A stretch of DNA of 64,000 bases from Mucilaginibacter sp. 44-25 (GCA_001898335.1 MKTS01000016.1:62001-126000); one strand, 5' to 3'; shown: positions 24,461-33,791, numbered from the stretch's first letter. Made by a program: numbers and translations. The notes: a model not told the origin generated them from the letters alone.

Positions 24461-25956
24461 TGGATAAGAAGATGAATAACAATAAAAAAATATTCATGCA
24501 TAAGGCATTTATTTTAGGCCTTATCGCATCGGCAATATCGGTACAGAGCTGTAAAAAAAGCTTTCTGAACATTGATCCTGCCCAAAATACGGCAGCTACC
24601 CAATTCTTTAAAACCCAGGATGATGCTACCAAGGCGGTAAACGCCATGTATGCCAACCTGCACGAGTGGAACAACATCGCTTTCGCGCCTATCGCTGTGG
24701 AAAGTATGGGGTCTGATGATGTGGAGAAAGGCAGCAGCGCCAGCGATGCTACCTTCTTTAACAACTACCATAACTTTACCGTTACGGCTGATGAAGGCCA
24801 GTTGGGCGGCTTTTACAAAGGCCAGTACCAGAACATCAACTTCGCCAACCAGATCCTGACCAACGTGCCGGGCATCAGCATGGACGAAACACTTAAGAAC
24901 CGTTACCTGGCCGAAGCAAAATTCATCAGGGCGTATTCTTACTTCAGGCTGGTAAGGGCATTTGGCGATGTGCCACTGCGCTTAACCCTGCCAAAAAACG
25001 CTACCGACTACAACCTGCCCCGCACATCAAAAGACCAGGTATGGGCGCAAATTGAAAAAGACCTGACAGAGGCTGCAGCAGTATTGCCGCAAACCTACTC
25101 ATCGGTTGATGTTGGCCGTGCTACCAAAGGCGCCGCGCTAACGCTGCATGCCAAAGCTGCCTTGTACCAGAAAAAATGGGCCGATGTGGTAAATTACACC
25201 AACCAGGTAATGGGCATGGGTTACTCGTTGTTCCCTAATTACGAGCAAATGTTCCGTACTACACACAAAAACAATCAGGAGTCTATCTTTGAGATACAGA
25301 ACCAGCTGATCCCTAACAACCCTGCCGCGTCTAATTCACAGTACTCACAGGTACAGGGTGTGCGCGGTTCGGTAGGCGGTGGCTGGGGCTTTAACGTACC
25401 AAGCCAGAACCTGGCCGACTCTTACGAAGCAGGTGACCCTCGTCGTGACGCTACCATCATTTTCCGTGGTGAAACCACTCCGGAGGGTGACGCGATACCA
25501 GCACAAGGCGATAACCCCATGTATAACCAAAAATCATACGTGCCTTTTAACCTGTATGTATCGGGCTTTAACGAAGGCGCACAGCAAAACAAAATTGTAT
25601 TGCGCTACGCCGATGTTTTGCTGATGAACGCCGAAGCAAACAACGAGTTAGGCAACTCGGCACAGGCACTGATACCGCTTGAGCAGGTGCGCGCACGTGC
25701 CCGTGCAGGTAACAACGCTATATTGCCTCCGGTTACTACTACCAACCAGTCAGACCTTCGTGCGGCTATCTACAAAGAGAGAAGATCAGAATTCGCGATG
25801 GAATTTGATCGTTATTTCGATGTGATCCGTCAGGGCCGTGGTACCGAGGTATTTGGTGTACGCGGATGGAAAGCAGGCAAAAACGAGGTTTGGCCTATCC
25901 CACAAACTGAAATTGATATTAGCGGTGGTACATTAACCCAAAACCCGGGCTATTAA
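24460..25956 (+). CDS. SusD/RagB family glycan-binding lipoprotein
   Basis: A 498-residue surface lipoprotein that captures glycan and closes the SusC pore. The start ATG overlaps the susC stop by one base (TAATG). The signal ends in the lipobox VQSC (Cys near 30), followed by KKSFLNIDPAQNTAATQFF. The N-terminal SusD_RagB domain has tetratricopeptide-like helices (YLAEAKFIRAYSYFRLVRAFG near 150), and the C-terminal part contains IYKERRSEFAMEFDRYFDVIRQG (split here as typical SusD ending motifs). The tight coupling to susC supports a functional pair. Confidence 0.96.
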   Translation: MDKKMNNNKKIFMHKAFILGLIASAISVQSCKKSFLNIDPAQNTAATQFFKTQDDATKAVNAMYANLHEWNNIAFAPIAVESMGSDDVEKGSSASDATFFNNYHNFTVTADEGQLGGFYKGQYQNINFANQILTNVPGISMDETLKNRYLAEAKFIRAYSYFRLVRAFGDVPLRLTLPKNATDYNLPRTSKDQVWAQIEKDLTEAAAVLPQTYSSVDVGRATKGAALTLHAKAALYQKKWADVVNYTNQVMGMGYSLFPNYEQMFRTTHKNNQESIFEIQNQLIPNNPAASNSQYSQVQGVRGSVGGGWGFNVPSQNLADSYEAGDPRRDATIIFRGETTPEGDAIPAQGDNPMYNQKSYVPFNLYVSGFNEGAQQNKIVLRYADVLLMNAEANNELGNSAQALIPLEQVRARARAGNNAILPPVTTTNQSDLRAAIYKERRSEFAMEFDRYFDVIRQGRGTEVFGVRGWKAGKNEVWPIPQTEIDISGGTLTQNPGY

Positions 25957-26005
25957 TAATACCCATAATTTTACAGGGCTGTTGCCCAACATTTGATTGA
26001 GTATG

Positions 26006-26034
26006 GGCTGCCGGTTTAACTGGCAGCCTTTTTT
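26006..26034 (+). terminator. Hairpin with T-run between susD and the first glucanase
   Basis: GGCTGCC (26006-26012) pairs with GGCAGCC (26022-26028), followed by six T. It likely lowers, rather than abolishes, read-through into the glucanase genes 25 bases on. Confidence 0.75.
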
Positions 26035-26058
26035 CTGACCAGCCATTTAAAAAAGGTG

Positions 26059-27411
26059 ATGATAAAAAGCAATTGGAAAGCTTTGATGCTTATTTTGGTG
26101 GCTTTGCAGCTTTCCTGCAAAAGCAACAAATCTCAGGCTCCCCTGCCGGTTAAACCCGGAGGGATCGACTCCACGGATAAATTCCCGCGGGTAACGGATG
26201 AGCAACTGCTTGATCTGGTACAGAAACAGACCGTTAAATATTTTTACGACTTTGCACATCCGGTAAGCGGCCTCGCGCGTGAGCGTAATACCTCCGGCGA
26301 TGTGGTTACTACCGGAGGTTCGGGCTTTGGTATGATGGCATTAATAGCCGCGGTTGACCGTGGTTTTATCGGCCGTGCCGATGGCCTGGCGCGGATGCAA
26401 AAGATGGTCGCCTTCCTGAAGAATAGGGCAGTTACATTTCATGGCGCCTTCCCGCATTGGTTAAACGGCGTTACTGGAGCCGTGCAACCCTTCAGCGATC
26501 AGGATAACGGTGCCGACCTGGTAGAAACATCCTTCTTGATGGAGGGCTTGCTAACCGCCAGGCAGTATTTTAACAATGCATCGGCAGATGAAACCAACCT
26601 GCGTAATGATATTAACACCCTTTGGGGCGCCGTAGAGTGGGACTGGTTCAGGCAAAACGGACAGAACGTGCTTTACTGGCACTGGAGCCCGGATAAGGGC
26701 TGGGCCATTAACCTGAAGATACAGGGCTGGAACGAAGGCCTCATGGCTTATGTATTAGCCGCCTCATCACCCACACACAGCATCCCCAAAACAGTTTACG
26801 ACCAGGGCTGGGCCTCAAATGGCGCTATGCGCAACGGTTCAACCTGGTACAACGTACAATTACCATTGGGGCCGGCGCTTGGCGGGCCGCTGTTCTTTAG
26901 CCATTATTCCTTTTTAGGCATTAACCCAACAGGCTTAAGTGACGCTTACGCGAACTATGAGCAGCAAAACATAGCGCACAGCCAGATCAATAACCGCTAC
27001 TGCATAGCCAACCCTAAACAATACAAGGGCTACAGTGCCGATTGCTGGGGACTTACTGCAAGCGATATACCGGGCGGCTACACTGCAAGTTCGCCCACCA
27101 ATGATGTAGGGGTAATAGCGCCAACCGCGGCTATTTCCTCCCTGCCTTACACACCTACAGAATCCATGCGGGCACTGCGCTTTTTCTACTACAAACTCGG
27201 CGATAAACTCTGGGGGCCATACGGCTTCTATGACGCATTTGACCTTACCAAAGGCTGGGTAGCCAACTCCTACCTCGCTATTGACCAGGGGCCAATTGTA
27301 GTGATGATAGAAAACTATCGCAGCCAGCTGCTTTGGAAATTGTTTATGAGCTGCCCGGAAATAAAAACCGGCATGAAAAATCTGGGCTTTACAGGCCCCT
27401 CTTTACCATAA
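26059..27411 (+). CDS. GH144-type (glucoamylase-like, PF10091) glucanase, lipoprotein form
   Basis: A 450-residue enzyme related to endo-beta-1,2-glucanases (GH144). ATG 26059 is preferred to GTG 26056 because it is well spaced from AAAAAAGG. The signal peptide ends in LQLSC, so it is a lipoprotein, probably exposed on the outer membrane. The (alpha/alpha)6 barrel covers about residues 45-445. Marks: FYDFAHPVSGLARERN, VTTGGSGFGMMAL, GAFPHWLNG, DNGADLVETSFLMEGLL, YWHWSPDKGW, GWNEGLMAYVLAASS and DQGPIVVMIENYRS. The acidic residues in these blocks line the family's cleft. It would cut long glucan at the surface. Confidence 0.88.
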   Translation: MIKSNWKALMLILVALQLSCKSNKSQAPLPVKPGGIDSTDKFPRVTDEQLLDLVQKQTVKYFYDFAHPVSGLARERNTSGDVVTTGGSGFGMMALIAAVDRGFIGRADGLARMQKMVAFLKNRAVTFHGAFPHWLNGVTGAVQPFSDQDNGADLVETSFLMEGLLTARQYFNNASADETNLRNDINTLWGAVEWDWFRQNGQNVLYWHWSPDKGWAINLKIQGWNEGLMAYVLAASSPTHSIPKTVYDQGWASNGAMRNGSTWYNVQLPLGPALGGPLFFSHYSFLGINPTGLSDAYANYEQQNIAHSQINNRYCIANPKQYKGYSADCWGLTASDIPGGYTASSPTNDVGVIAPTAAISSLPYTPTESMRALRFFYYKLGDKLWGPYGFYDAFDLTKGWVANSYLAIDQGPIVVMIENYRSQLLWKLFMSCPEIKTGMKNLGFTGPSLP

Positions 27412-27424
27412 TTAAACTTAAAAA

Positions 27425-28774
27425 ATGAAATACAAGCTAATTTTACCCATACTGATGATTGCGGCATTGAGCGCGTCGGCGCAAAAAAAGGCTCCGGCAA
27501 CGGAGGCCATCAAACCGGTTGGTATCATCAAAAACCTTAGCGACAGCGCCCTGCTGGATGTGGTGCAACGCCAAACCTTCCGCTATTTTTGGGACTTTGG
27601 TCACCCGGTAAGCGGCATGGCGCGCGAGCGCAGTAACAGATCATTTGATTATGGCGATGAGGTGGTTACCACGGGCGGCACCGGCTTTGGCGTTATGGCG
27701 CTCATAGCGGCAGATCACCGCAAATTTATTACCCATGAGCAGGCCGTTAACCGTATGCTCAAGATCGTTAACTTTCTGTACAAGGCAAAGGCTTACCACG
27801 GGGCTTTCCCGCACTGGATGAATGGCGCTACCGGTGAAACCATCCCTTTTGGCCGCCGCGATGACGGGGCTGACATTGTAGAAACCGCCTACCTTTTCCA
27901 GGGCCTGTTATGCGCCCGCCAGTACTTTACGGCTGATAACCCGCAGGAAAGCCGCATACGCGGTGTAATTAACTCACTCTGGGGCGAACTGGAGTGGAAC
28001 TGGTTTACCCGTGATGGCCGCGACAATATTTACTGGCACTGGAGCCCCAACTATGGCTGGGCCATGAACTTCCCTATCCGTGGGTTTAACGAGTGTTTGA
28101 TCACCTATATCCTGGCCGCCTCATCAGACCGTTACCCGGTTGGTGCCAACGTGTACCACGGCGGATGGGCGCAAAGCGATTTCTTTAAGAACGGGCACAC
28201 CTATTACGGTTACAAACTGCCGCTGGGCTTTGCCTACGGCGGGCCGCTTTTCTTTTCGCAGTACTCCTTCCTCGGCCTTAACCCTAAAGGGCTAAAGGAC
28301 CGTTATGCCGACTACTGGGAGCAAAACCTCAACCATACCCTCATTAACCGCGCTTATTGCATTGATAACCCTAAAAAGTATAAAGGTTATGGCGAAAACT
28401 GCTGGGGCTTAACCGCGAGTGACAATTACGAAGGCTACAATGCCCATGCGCCTGATAATGACCTCGGCGTTATCACCCCTACGGCAGCGCTATCGGCATT
28501 CGCTTACACGCCTGAGTATTCTATGAAGGCCCTGCGCCACTTTTATTATGACCTGGGCGATAAGATATGGGGTGAATATGGCTTTACCGATGCCTTCAGC
28601 GAATCGCACAACTGGTATGCCAAATCATACCTGGCTATTGACCAGGGTCCTATTATCGTAATGATTGAGAACCACCGCAGCGGGCTGCTCTGGAAATTAT
28701 TTATGAGCTGCCCCGAGATACAGAACGGGTTGGATAAACTGGGGTTCACCAGCGCCGCCATCGCTAAAAAATAG
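27425..28774 (+). CDS. GH144-type glucanase, periplasmic paralogue
   Basis: A 449-residue paralogue of the preceding gene, 13 bases downstream, sharing all conserved blocks (FWDFGHPVSGMARERS, VVTTGGTGFGVMALIA, GAFPHWMNGATGETIPFG, DDGADIVETAYLFQGLL, YWHWSPNYGWAMNF, DQGPIIVMIENHRSG). Here the signal peptide ends in SASAQ without a lipobox cysteine, so the product should be soluble in the periplasm. The pair suggests a division of labour: surface cutting by the first, breakdown of imported fragments by the second. The SGR-ENL pattern is close to characterised beta-1,2-glucanases, but substrate is inferred. Confidence 0.88.
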   Translation: MKYKLILPILMIAALSASAQKKAPATEAIKPVGIIKNLSDSALLDVVQRQTFRYFWDFGHPVSGMARERSNRSFDYGDEVVTTGGTGFGVMALIAADHRKFITHEQAVNRMLKIVNFLYKAKAYHGAFPHWMNGATGETIPFGRRDDGADIVETAYLFQGLLCARQYFTADNPQESRIRGVINSLWGELEWNWFTRDGRDNIYWHWSPNYGWAMNFPIRGFNECLITYILAASSDRYPVGANVYHGGWAQSDFFKNGHTYYGYKLPLGFAYGGPLFFSQYSFLGLNPKGLKDRYADYWEQNLNHTLINRAYCIDNPKKYKGYGENCWGLTASDNYEGYNAHAPDNDLGVITPTAALSAFAYTPEYSMKALRHFYYDLGDKIWGEYGFTDAFSESHNWYAKSYLAIDQGPIIVMIENHRSGLLWKLFMSCPEIQNGLDKLGFTSAAIAKK

Positions 28775-28898
28775 ATGGAAAGCGGCCCGGGTGATGGTAA
28801 CATTTTAACCGGGCTGTTAAATATTTTAGTGATATTTAGATAGAAAGGCTTTAATTTACGTTAAGTATATCTTAACCACCTGTACAAATCCTATCTGA

Positions 28899-29708
28899 AT
28901 GAGCATCAAAAAAATTAAATTCATAGCCATACTGGGTATCATATGCCTGGCATGGCCTTTTTATACCCAGGCACAAGCAAAGAAAGATCTCTCCGCTTTT
29001 GATAAAGGCACTTACGCCAGTAAAACGGATACCCTGCCCTACCGCATTCTTTTTCCGCGCCATTTTGATCCTAAAATGAAATACCCCTTACTGGTGATCC
29101 TGCACGGAGCCGGTGAGCGCGGCAACGATAACACCGCCCAACTGGCCTATGGCACGGAGATGTTATTGAATGATACCATACGTGATAAATACCCGGCTAT
29201 TGTGGTTTTGCCGCAATGCCCTAAAGACAGCTACTGGAGCAACGTAAAAATTGATAAGGATGCCAATGGTAAACGCATCTTTAACTTCCAGGAAGGCGGC
29301 GAGCCTACCAGAGCCATGAGTGCCCTGCTCGGGCTGGTTGATCAGTTCCTGGATAAACCTTACGTGAACAAAAAGCAGGTGTATGTGGGCGGCCTTTCAA
29401 TGGGAGGCATGGGTACGCTTGAATTATTACGCCGCAAACCCAAAGTGTTTGCAGCCGCGTTTGCCATTTGTGGTGGCGATAACACCAATAATGTACCCAA
29501 ATATGCCAAAAGGGTACCCCTATGGATATTCCATGGCGCTAATGACAGCGTAGTGCCACCCGACCATTCGGAAGTGGTGGTAGCCGCTTTAAAAGAAGCC
29601 GGCGCGCAGCCCCGCTACACCATCTATCCCAACACCGACCATAACAGTTGGGACAAGGCCTTTGCCGAACCTGATCTGATACCCTGGTTATTTTCTAACC
29701 ATAAATAA
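28899..29708 (+). CDS. Secreted alpha/beta hydrolase (esterase or peptidase-like)
   Basis: A 269-residue enzyme with a signal peptide ending near AQA (residue 27). Catalytic triad: nucleophile Ser in GGLSMGGMG (near 166), Asp in FHGANDSVVPP (near 214) and His in NTDHNSW (near 250). An oxyanion region appears in VILHGAGERGND (near 70). The fold is that of PHB-depolymerase and prolyl-oligopeptidase-like hydrolases that often occur in polysaccharide loci, where they remove acyl groups from glycans. It closes the locus and is followed by a terminator. The acyl substrate (acetyl or succinyl on beta-1,2-glucan) is only a guess. Confidence 0.8.
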   Translation: MSIKKIKFIAILGIICLAWPFYTQAQAKKDLSAFDKGTYASKTDTLPYRILFPRHFDPKMKYPLLVILHGAGERGNDNTAQLAYGTEMLLNDTIRDKYPAIVVLPQCPKDSYWSNVKIDKDANGKRIFNFQEGGEPTRAMSALLGLVDQFLDKPYVNKKQVYVGGLSMGGMGTLELLRRKPKVFAAAFAICGGDNTNNVPKYAKRVPLWIFHGANDSVVPPDHSEVVVAALKEAGAQPRYTIYPNTDHNSWDKAFAEPDLIPWLFSNHK

Positions 29709-29739
29709 CAAAAGCGGCCCTTATGCAGGGCCGCTTTTG
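29709..29739. terminator. Bidirectional terminator hairpin
   Basis: CAAAAGCGGCCC (29709-29720) and GGGCCGCTTTTG (29728-29739) form a 12-bp perfect stem between convergent genes. It ends the glucan locus on the plus strand and the acidic-protein gene on the minus strand. Confidence 0.85.
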
Positions 29740-29760
29740 TTATAATATCATCGGCATCAA

Positions 29761-30036
29761 TTAAAAAATCTCTTCTGAGGTAGCGGTGGTATCGGAGTTA
29801 CCATCGCTGTTGGTAACATGCGTATCTGCATTGGAGGCTGTTTCAGGTTCGCTTACACTCAGTTCGGTTTCAGTAGTTTCCGGTTGTGTCGTCAACTCGT
29901 CATTGTTGGTTACCTTGTCTGCCTCATCAGCGTTGGTTATCGCCCCCTCATCAGGCTGTTTAGCTTTAGGATCGGGGCTGATATTTTGCTTTGGGGTATC
30001 ATTCTTTGGCGCAGTGCTTCCGGGCGTATTCATCAT
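29761..30036 (-). CDS. Small acidic, disordered protein
   Basis: About 91 residues from ATG 30036 (MMNTPGSTAPKNDTPKQN), preceded by AAAAGAGAAG. A second ATG follows at once and may be the one used. The product is built almost wholly of Thr, Ser, Glu, Asp, Asn, Pro and Ala, with no hydrophobic core, so it should be intrinsically disordered. There is no signal peptide. A longer version starting at 30081 has a poorer translation context. Function unknown. Confidence 0.55.
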   Translation of the reverse strand: MMNTPGSTAPKNDTPKQNISPDPKAKQPDEGAITNADEADKVTNNDELTTQPETTETELSVSEPETASNADTHVTNSDGNSDTTATSEEIF

Positions 30037-30104
30037 CTTCTCTTTTTTAGAATAACAGGTAATATTAACCGTTGTTTTCAACTTCGTTAACGTACAAGCC
30101 CAAC

Positions 30105-30131
30105 AAAAAAAGCCGGGCGCATACGCCCGGC
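30105..30131 (-). terminator. Intrinsic terminator after the TPR gene
   Basis: Read on the minus strand, GCCGGGCG pairs with CGCCCGGC around a four-base loop and is followed by seven T. Confidence 0.9.
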
Positions 30132-30176
30132 CTTAAACATGGTTTATAATTGGTTATTGGTTTCGTTTGAGAATTG

Positions 30177-31580
30177 TTACCTGGTGTAGCGGTTGATAAT
30201 ATCAATAATTACCTTGTTCTCCTGCAATTGCGGCAGGTAATCAAACAGGATATAGTGCTTTTCCGGGTCGGTAGCCAGGGCTATCTCCAACTGGTTCAGC
30301 GCTTCGTTATATTCCCCTTTGGCAAACAGGTAAGCTACCATGCGGTAGTATAATTCAGCCGCGTCGGGGTTGTTCTTAATGGCTTCGGCAATTACCTCAA
30401 TGGCATCAAACAAACGCTGCTGCTCATACATGATAGAGGAGTAATCCAGCCAGGCATCCACATCCAACGGGTTAAGCTCTACCACCTTTTCATAGGCATG
30501 TTCCGCCTCGGGCAGGTGCCCAAGCTTATATTCCGCGTCGGCAATGGCAAACCAGTAATCGGCGTTGGCAATATCCAGGTCAAGCGCTTTTTTGTAAAAG
30601 TGCAGGGCCTCAAAGTAGCGTTCTTCAAAATCAAGCGTTACGCCTATGCCAAACCAGGCATCAGCCAGCTTAGGGTCCATTTTTACCGACTTCTTGTAGA
30701 ATGCGCGCGCCTCATCCATCTGCTCCAGTTTCTCGTAGCATTCGCCAATAGCGCAATAGGTGTCGGCGTTAGGCTGTTCATACTCAAACGTCTGGCGGTA
30801 CACCTCTATCGCTTCGGCATATTTCTCCAGGTTAACCAGCGCGTTCCCTTTGTTAAAATAGGCTGACGCAAAGCTGTCCTTGATCAGGATGGCATAATCG
30901 TAAGCGTCAATAGCTTTCTCAAACAGGCCAAGCTTGGTAAAGGCATTACCCAGGTTATACCACGCGGCATAGCTGTAAGGTTCATTATCAATATACTGCT
31001 GGTAAAACTGCACGCTTTCCTGCTGGTTATCCATCACATCGTAACAGAAAGCCAGTTCGTACAGGGCGTCCTGGTTTTCCATATTCTGTTTCAGGCACAG
31101 CTTAAGATAGGTTATCGCTGTATCGTAGTCGCCCATGTTTTGGTAAACGTAGGCTATATGCAGCAATATCTCGTCGGTTTCCTCGGCCAGGTCAAGCGCT
31201 TTTTCATAATTTTCAAGCGCTTCGGCATTACGTTCCATACTTTCGTAAAGGTTACCCCTTATGATATAGATATCCGCATCGCTGGCTTCCAGCATGGCGG
31301 CTTTGTCCAACGCGGCAAAAGCCTCATCGGGGCGGCTCATCACCACCAGCAGCTGCGCCTGCTTTACCAGGAATACCGACGCGAATGGATGCTGGTTACG
31401 GGCATACTCTGATACCTGCAGCGCCTTGGCCGGGTCGTTCTTTTCTATGTAGTAGTCGATAATGTTCTCAAACGCCTGCGCGTCAAAAAAGTACTGATCA
31501 TGATTTCGAATCATCTCTTCGTACCGCTCCACCGAAAACTTTGGATCTTCGGTAAAACCAAATTCAAATTCTTCTTCCAT
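30177..31580 (-). CDS. TPR-repeat protein
   Basis: A 467-residue protein made of about twelve tetratricopeptide repeats, clear from recurring A-x-Y-x-x-G-N and alternating Asp/Tyr patterns (AWYNLGNAFTKLGLFEKAI, AYFNKGNALVNLEKYAEAI, AWFGIGVTLDFEERYFEAL). There is no signal peptide or membrane segment, so it is cytoplasmic, with an acidic N-terminus (MEEEFEFGFTEDPK). TPR arrays hold partner proteins; the partner is unknown. It is divergent from the aldehyde dehydrogenase gene at 31820. Confidence 0.92.
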   Translation of the reverse strand: MEEEFEFGFTEDPKFSVERYEEMIRNHDQYFFDAQAFENIIDYYIEKNDPAKALQVSEYARNQHPFASVFLVKQAQLLVVMSRPDEAFAALDKAAMLEASDADIYIIRGNLYESMERNAEALENYEKALDLAEETDEILLHIAYVYQNMGDYDTAITYLKLCLKQNMENQDALYELAFCYDVMDNQQESVQFYQQYIDNEPYSYAAWYNLGNAFTKLGLFEKAIDAYDYAILIKDSFASAYFNKGNALVNLEKYAEAIEVYRQTFEYEQPNADTYCAIGECYEKLEQMDEARAFYKKSVKMDPKLADAWFGIGVTLDFEERYFEALHFYKKALDLDIANADYWFAIADAEYKLGHLPEAEHAYEKVVELNPLDVDAWLDYSSIMYEQQRLFDAIEVIAEAIKNNPDAAELYYRMVAYLFAKGEYNEALNQLEIALATDPEKHYILFDYLPQLQENKVIIDIINRYTR

Positions 31581-31796
31581 TCAAGTTTATTTAAGAGAAC
31601 ACTATTCTTTCCGTTACAGGCGCCTGCCTTTATCCGGTTAAACACAAGTTCAAATTACAATAATAAGGTTCTATAAGGCAATTAAGTTTTCAACATACAC
31701 ACATTATTAACAGGTGTTAATTTTAAATAGCTGATAATAAATGCGAAGCGTTTACAACGGCAAAAGGTGAGTTGATAATAATTGCCTTAAAGATTT

Positions 31797-31804
31797 TACC
31801 TTTG
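31797..31804 (+). promoter_or_regulatory. Bacteroidota -7 promoter element for the ALDH7 gene
   Basis: TACCTTTG matches TAnnTTTG exactly, 16 bases upstream of ATG 31820. Its position argues against a longer N-terminus starting at 31772. Confidence 0.5.
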
Positions 31805-31819
31805 ACAAAAGTACCAATT

Positions 31820-33361
31820 ATGAGTTTACCTATCAAAGATATCCTGAAGCATTTACATATAAACGACATTAACCCCGCCTTTAGTACAGGCAACACCTGG
31901 GGAAACGGCGCTGATAATCAACTGAAAGACATCCATTCGCCGGTTGATGGCCAGCGCATAGCAGCCGTATATTTTGCCGGAGAAAACGAGTACAACCAGG
32001 TAATTGATACCGCTGCCAAAGCCTTTAAAACCTGGCGCATGGTACCTGCCCCCAAACGCGGCGAAATTGTACGGCAGATAGGCGAACAGTTACGCGCCAA
32101 CAAAGAGCAGCTGGGCACCCTGGTATCATACGAGATGGGAAAAAGCCTGCAGGAAGGTTACGGCGAAGTGCAGGAAATGATCGACATCTGTGACTTTGCC
32201 GTTGGCCTAAGCCGCCAGTTGTACGGCCTTACCATGCACAGCGAGCGGCCCGAGCACCGCATGTATGAGCAGTACCATCCGCTGGGTATTGTGGGCATTA
32301 TATCGGCTTTTAACTTCCCGGTTGCGGTATGGAGCTGGAACGCCATGCTGGCTTGGGTGTGCGGCGACGTGTGCGTTTGGAAACCATCAGAAAAAACGCC
32401 ACTGACCGCTATTGCCTGCCAGCGAATTGCACAGCAGGTTTTTGAACGCAACGGCATAGAAGATGGCGTAAGCTGCCTGGTAATTGGCGACCGTAACATT
32501 GGCGAGTTGATGAGCAATGATACACGCTTGCCACTGGTATCGGCCACAGGATCAACCCGCATGGGTAAAGCCGTAGCAGCCGCGGTGGGCGCCCGACTGG
32601 GCAGAAGCCTCTTAGAGCTGGGCGGCAATAATGCCATTATCATTACCGAAAATGCCGACCTGGATATGGCCCTCATCGGCGCTGTATTTGGCGCCGTAGG
32701 CACCGCCGGGCAGCGTTGTACCAGCACACGCAGGCTGATCATCCATGAAAGTATTTACGAAGCTTTTAAGCAAAAGTTGGTAAGCGCTTACGGACAGATC
32801 AAAATTGGCGACCCGTTGGACCAGCATAACCACATGGGCCCGCTGATTGACGCCGATGCCGTTACCGCCTATTTAGACTCGATAGAAAAATGCAAAGCCG
32901 AAGGCGGTAAATTTATTGTAGAGGGCGGCGAACTGGAAGGTGAGGCTTATGCTTCCGGCTGTTACGTAAAGCCCTGCATTGCCGAGGTAGAGAACCATTA
33001 TAAGATTGTACAGCACGAAACCTTTGCGCCGATCTTATACCTGATGAAATATACTGATATTGACGAAGCCATTGCCATGCAGAACGATGTACCGCAGGGT
33101 TTATCATCAGCCATCATGACCAATAGCCTGCGGGAAGCGGAGCGCTTCCTTTCTGCTGCCGGATCCGACTGCGGCATAGCTAATGTAAACATAGGTACTT
33201 CGGGTGCCGAGATAGGTGGTGCCTTTGGCGGCGAAAAAGAAACCGGCGGTGGTCGCGAATCTGGTTCTGACGCATGGAAAGTGTACATGCGCAGACAAAC
33301 CAATACTATAAACCATTCAAAAACGTTGCCTTTAGCGCAGGGTATTAAATTCGACCTGTAA
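31820..33361 (+). CDS. Aldehyde dehydrogenase, ALDH7 type (alpha-aminoadipate semialdehyde dehydrogenase-like)
   Basis: Oxidises an aldehyde to the acid with NAD. It has 513 residues from ATG 31820 (MSLPIKDILKHLHIND). Cofactor-binding block: IVGIISAFNFPVAVWSWNA (near 160). Catalytic Glu in LELGGNNAI (near 275) and catalytic Cys in GTAGQRCTSTRR (near 305). The GNNAIIITENADLDMAL and GQRCTSTRRL wording is typical of ALDH7/antiquitin, which acts in lysine catabolism on aminoadipate semialdehyde. No other lysine-degradation gene is adjacent, so the substrate is inferred from family only. Confidence 0.92.
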   Translation: MSLPIKDILKHLHINDINPAFSTGNTWGNGADNQLKDIHSPVDGQRIAAVYFAGENEYNQVIDTAAKAFKTWRMVPAPKRGEIVRQIGEQLRANKEQLGTLVSYEMGKSLQEGYGEVQEMIDICDFAVGLSRQLYGLTMHSERPEHRMYEQYHPLGIVGIISAFNFPVAVWSWNAMLAWVCGDVCVWKPSEKTPLTAIACQRIAQQVFERNGIEDGVSCLVIGDRNIGELMSNDTRLPLVSATGSTRMGKAVAAAVGARLGRSLLELGGNNAIIITENADLDMALIGAVFGAVGTAGQRCTSTRRLIIHESIYEAFKQKLVSAYGQIKIGDPLDQHNHMGPLIDADAVTAYLDSIEKCKAEGGKFIVEGGELEGEAYASGCYVKPCIAEVENHYKIVQHETFAPILYLMKYTDIDEAIAMQNDVPQGLSSAIMTNSLREAERFLSAAGSDCGIANVNIGTSGAEIGGAFGGEKETGGGRESGSDAWKVYMRRQTNTINHSKTLPLAQGIKFDL

Positions 33362-33365
33362 TATT

Positions 33366-33791
33366 CCGTCGGCTGAAGCCGACGGCAATGATGAGATAAA
33401 ACAAATATCATTGCCGCCGCATTTATGGGTCGGATAAAAGGATAGAATAGTTGTCCGTCGGCTGAAGCCAACGGCAATGACGGAGATGAAAGAAATATCA
33501 TTGCCGTCCCATTCATGGGACGGATAAAAGGATAAAACAGTTCTCCGTCGGCTGAAGCCGACGGCAATGATGGAGATAAAACAAATATCATTGCCGCCCC
33601 ATTCATGGGACGGATAAAAGGATAAAAACAGTTCTCCGTTGGCTGAAGCCGATGGCAATGATGGAGATAAAACAAATATCATTGCCGTCCCATTCATGGG
33701 ACGGAGAATAGGATAAACAATCCATTGGCTGAAGCCAACGGCAAGGATAAAAGAAAAAACAAATTCATTGCCGTCGGCTTCAGCCGACGGA
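33366..33791. repeat. Hairpin-repeat array 2 (about five units of 86-91 bp)
   Basis: Units start at 33366, 33455, 33545, 33636 and 33722, with a final hairpin at 33770-33790. Each holds hairpin B (CGTCGGCTGAAGCCGACG type), then GGCAATGA, an AT-rich core, ATCATTGCCG, and hairpin A (GTCCCATTCATGGGAC type). The order of A and B is the reverse of array 1 at 6345. Changes in one stem arm are often matched in the other. The array fills the gap between the ALDH7 and subtilase genes. Open frames on its minus strand arise from the lack of stops in the unit and are not genes. Confidence 0.9.

Noticed and set aside
32998..33697. Long minus-strand open frames with a recurring FYPFIRPMNG motif
   Set aside because: They are translations of the hairpin array, whose units happen to lack stops in those frames. 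Part of this overlaps the ALDH7 coding region.
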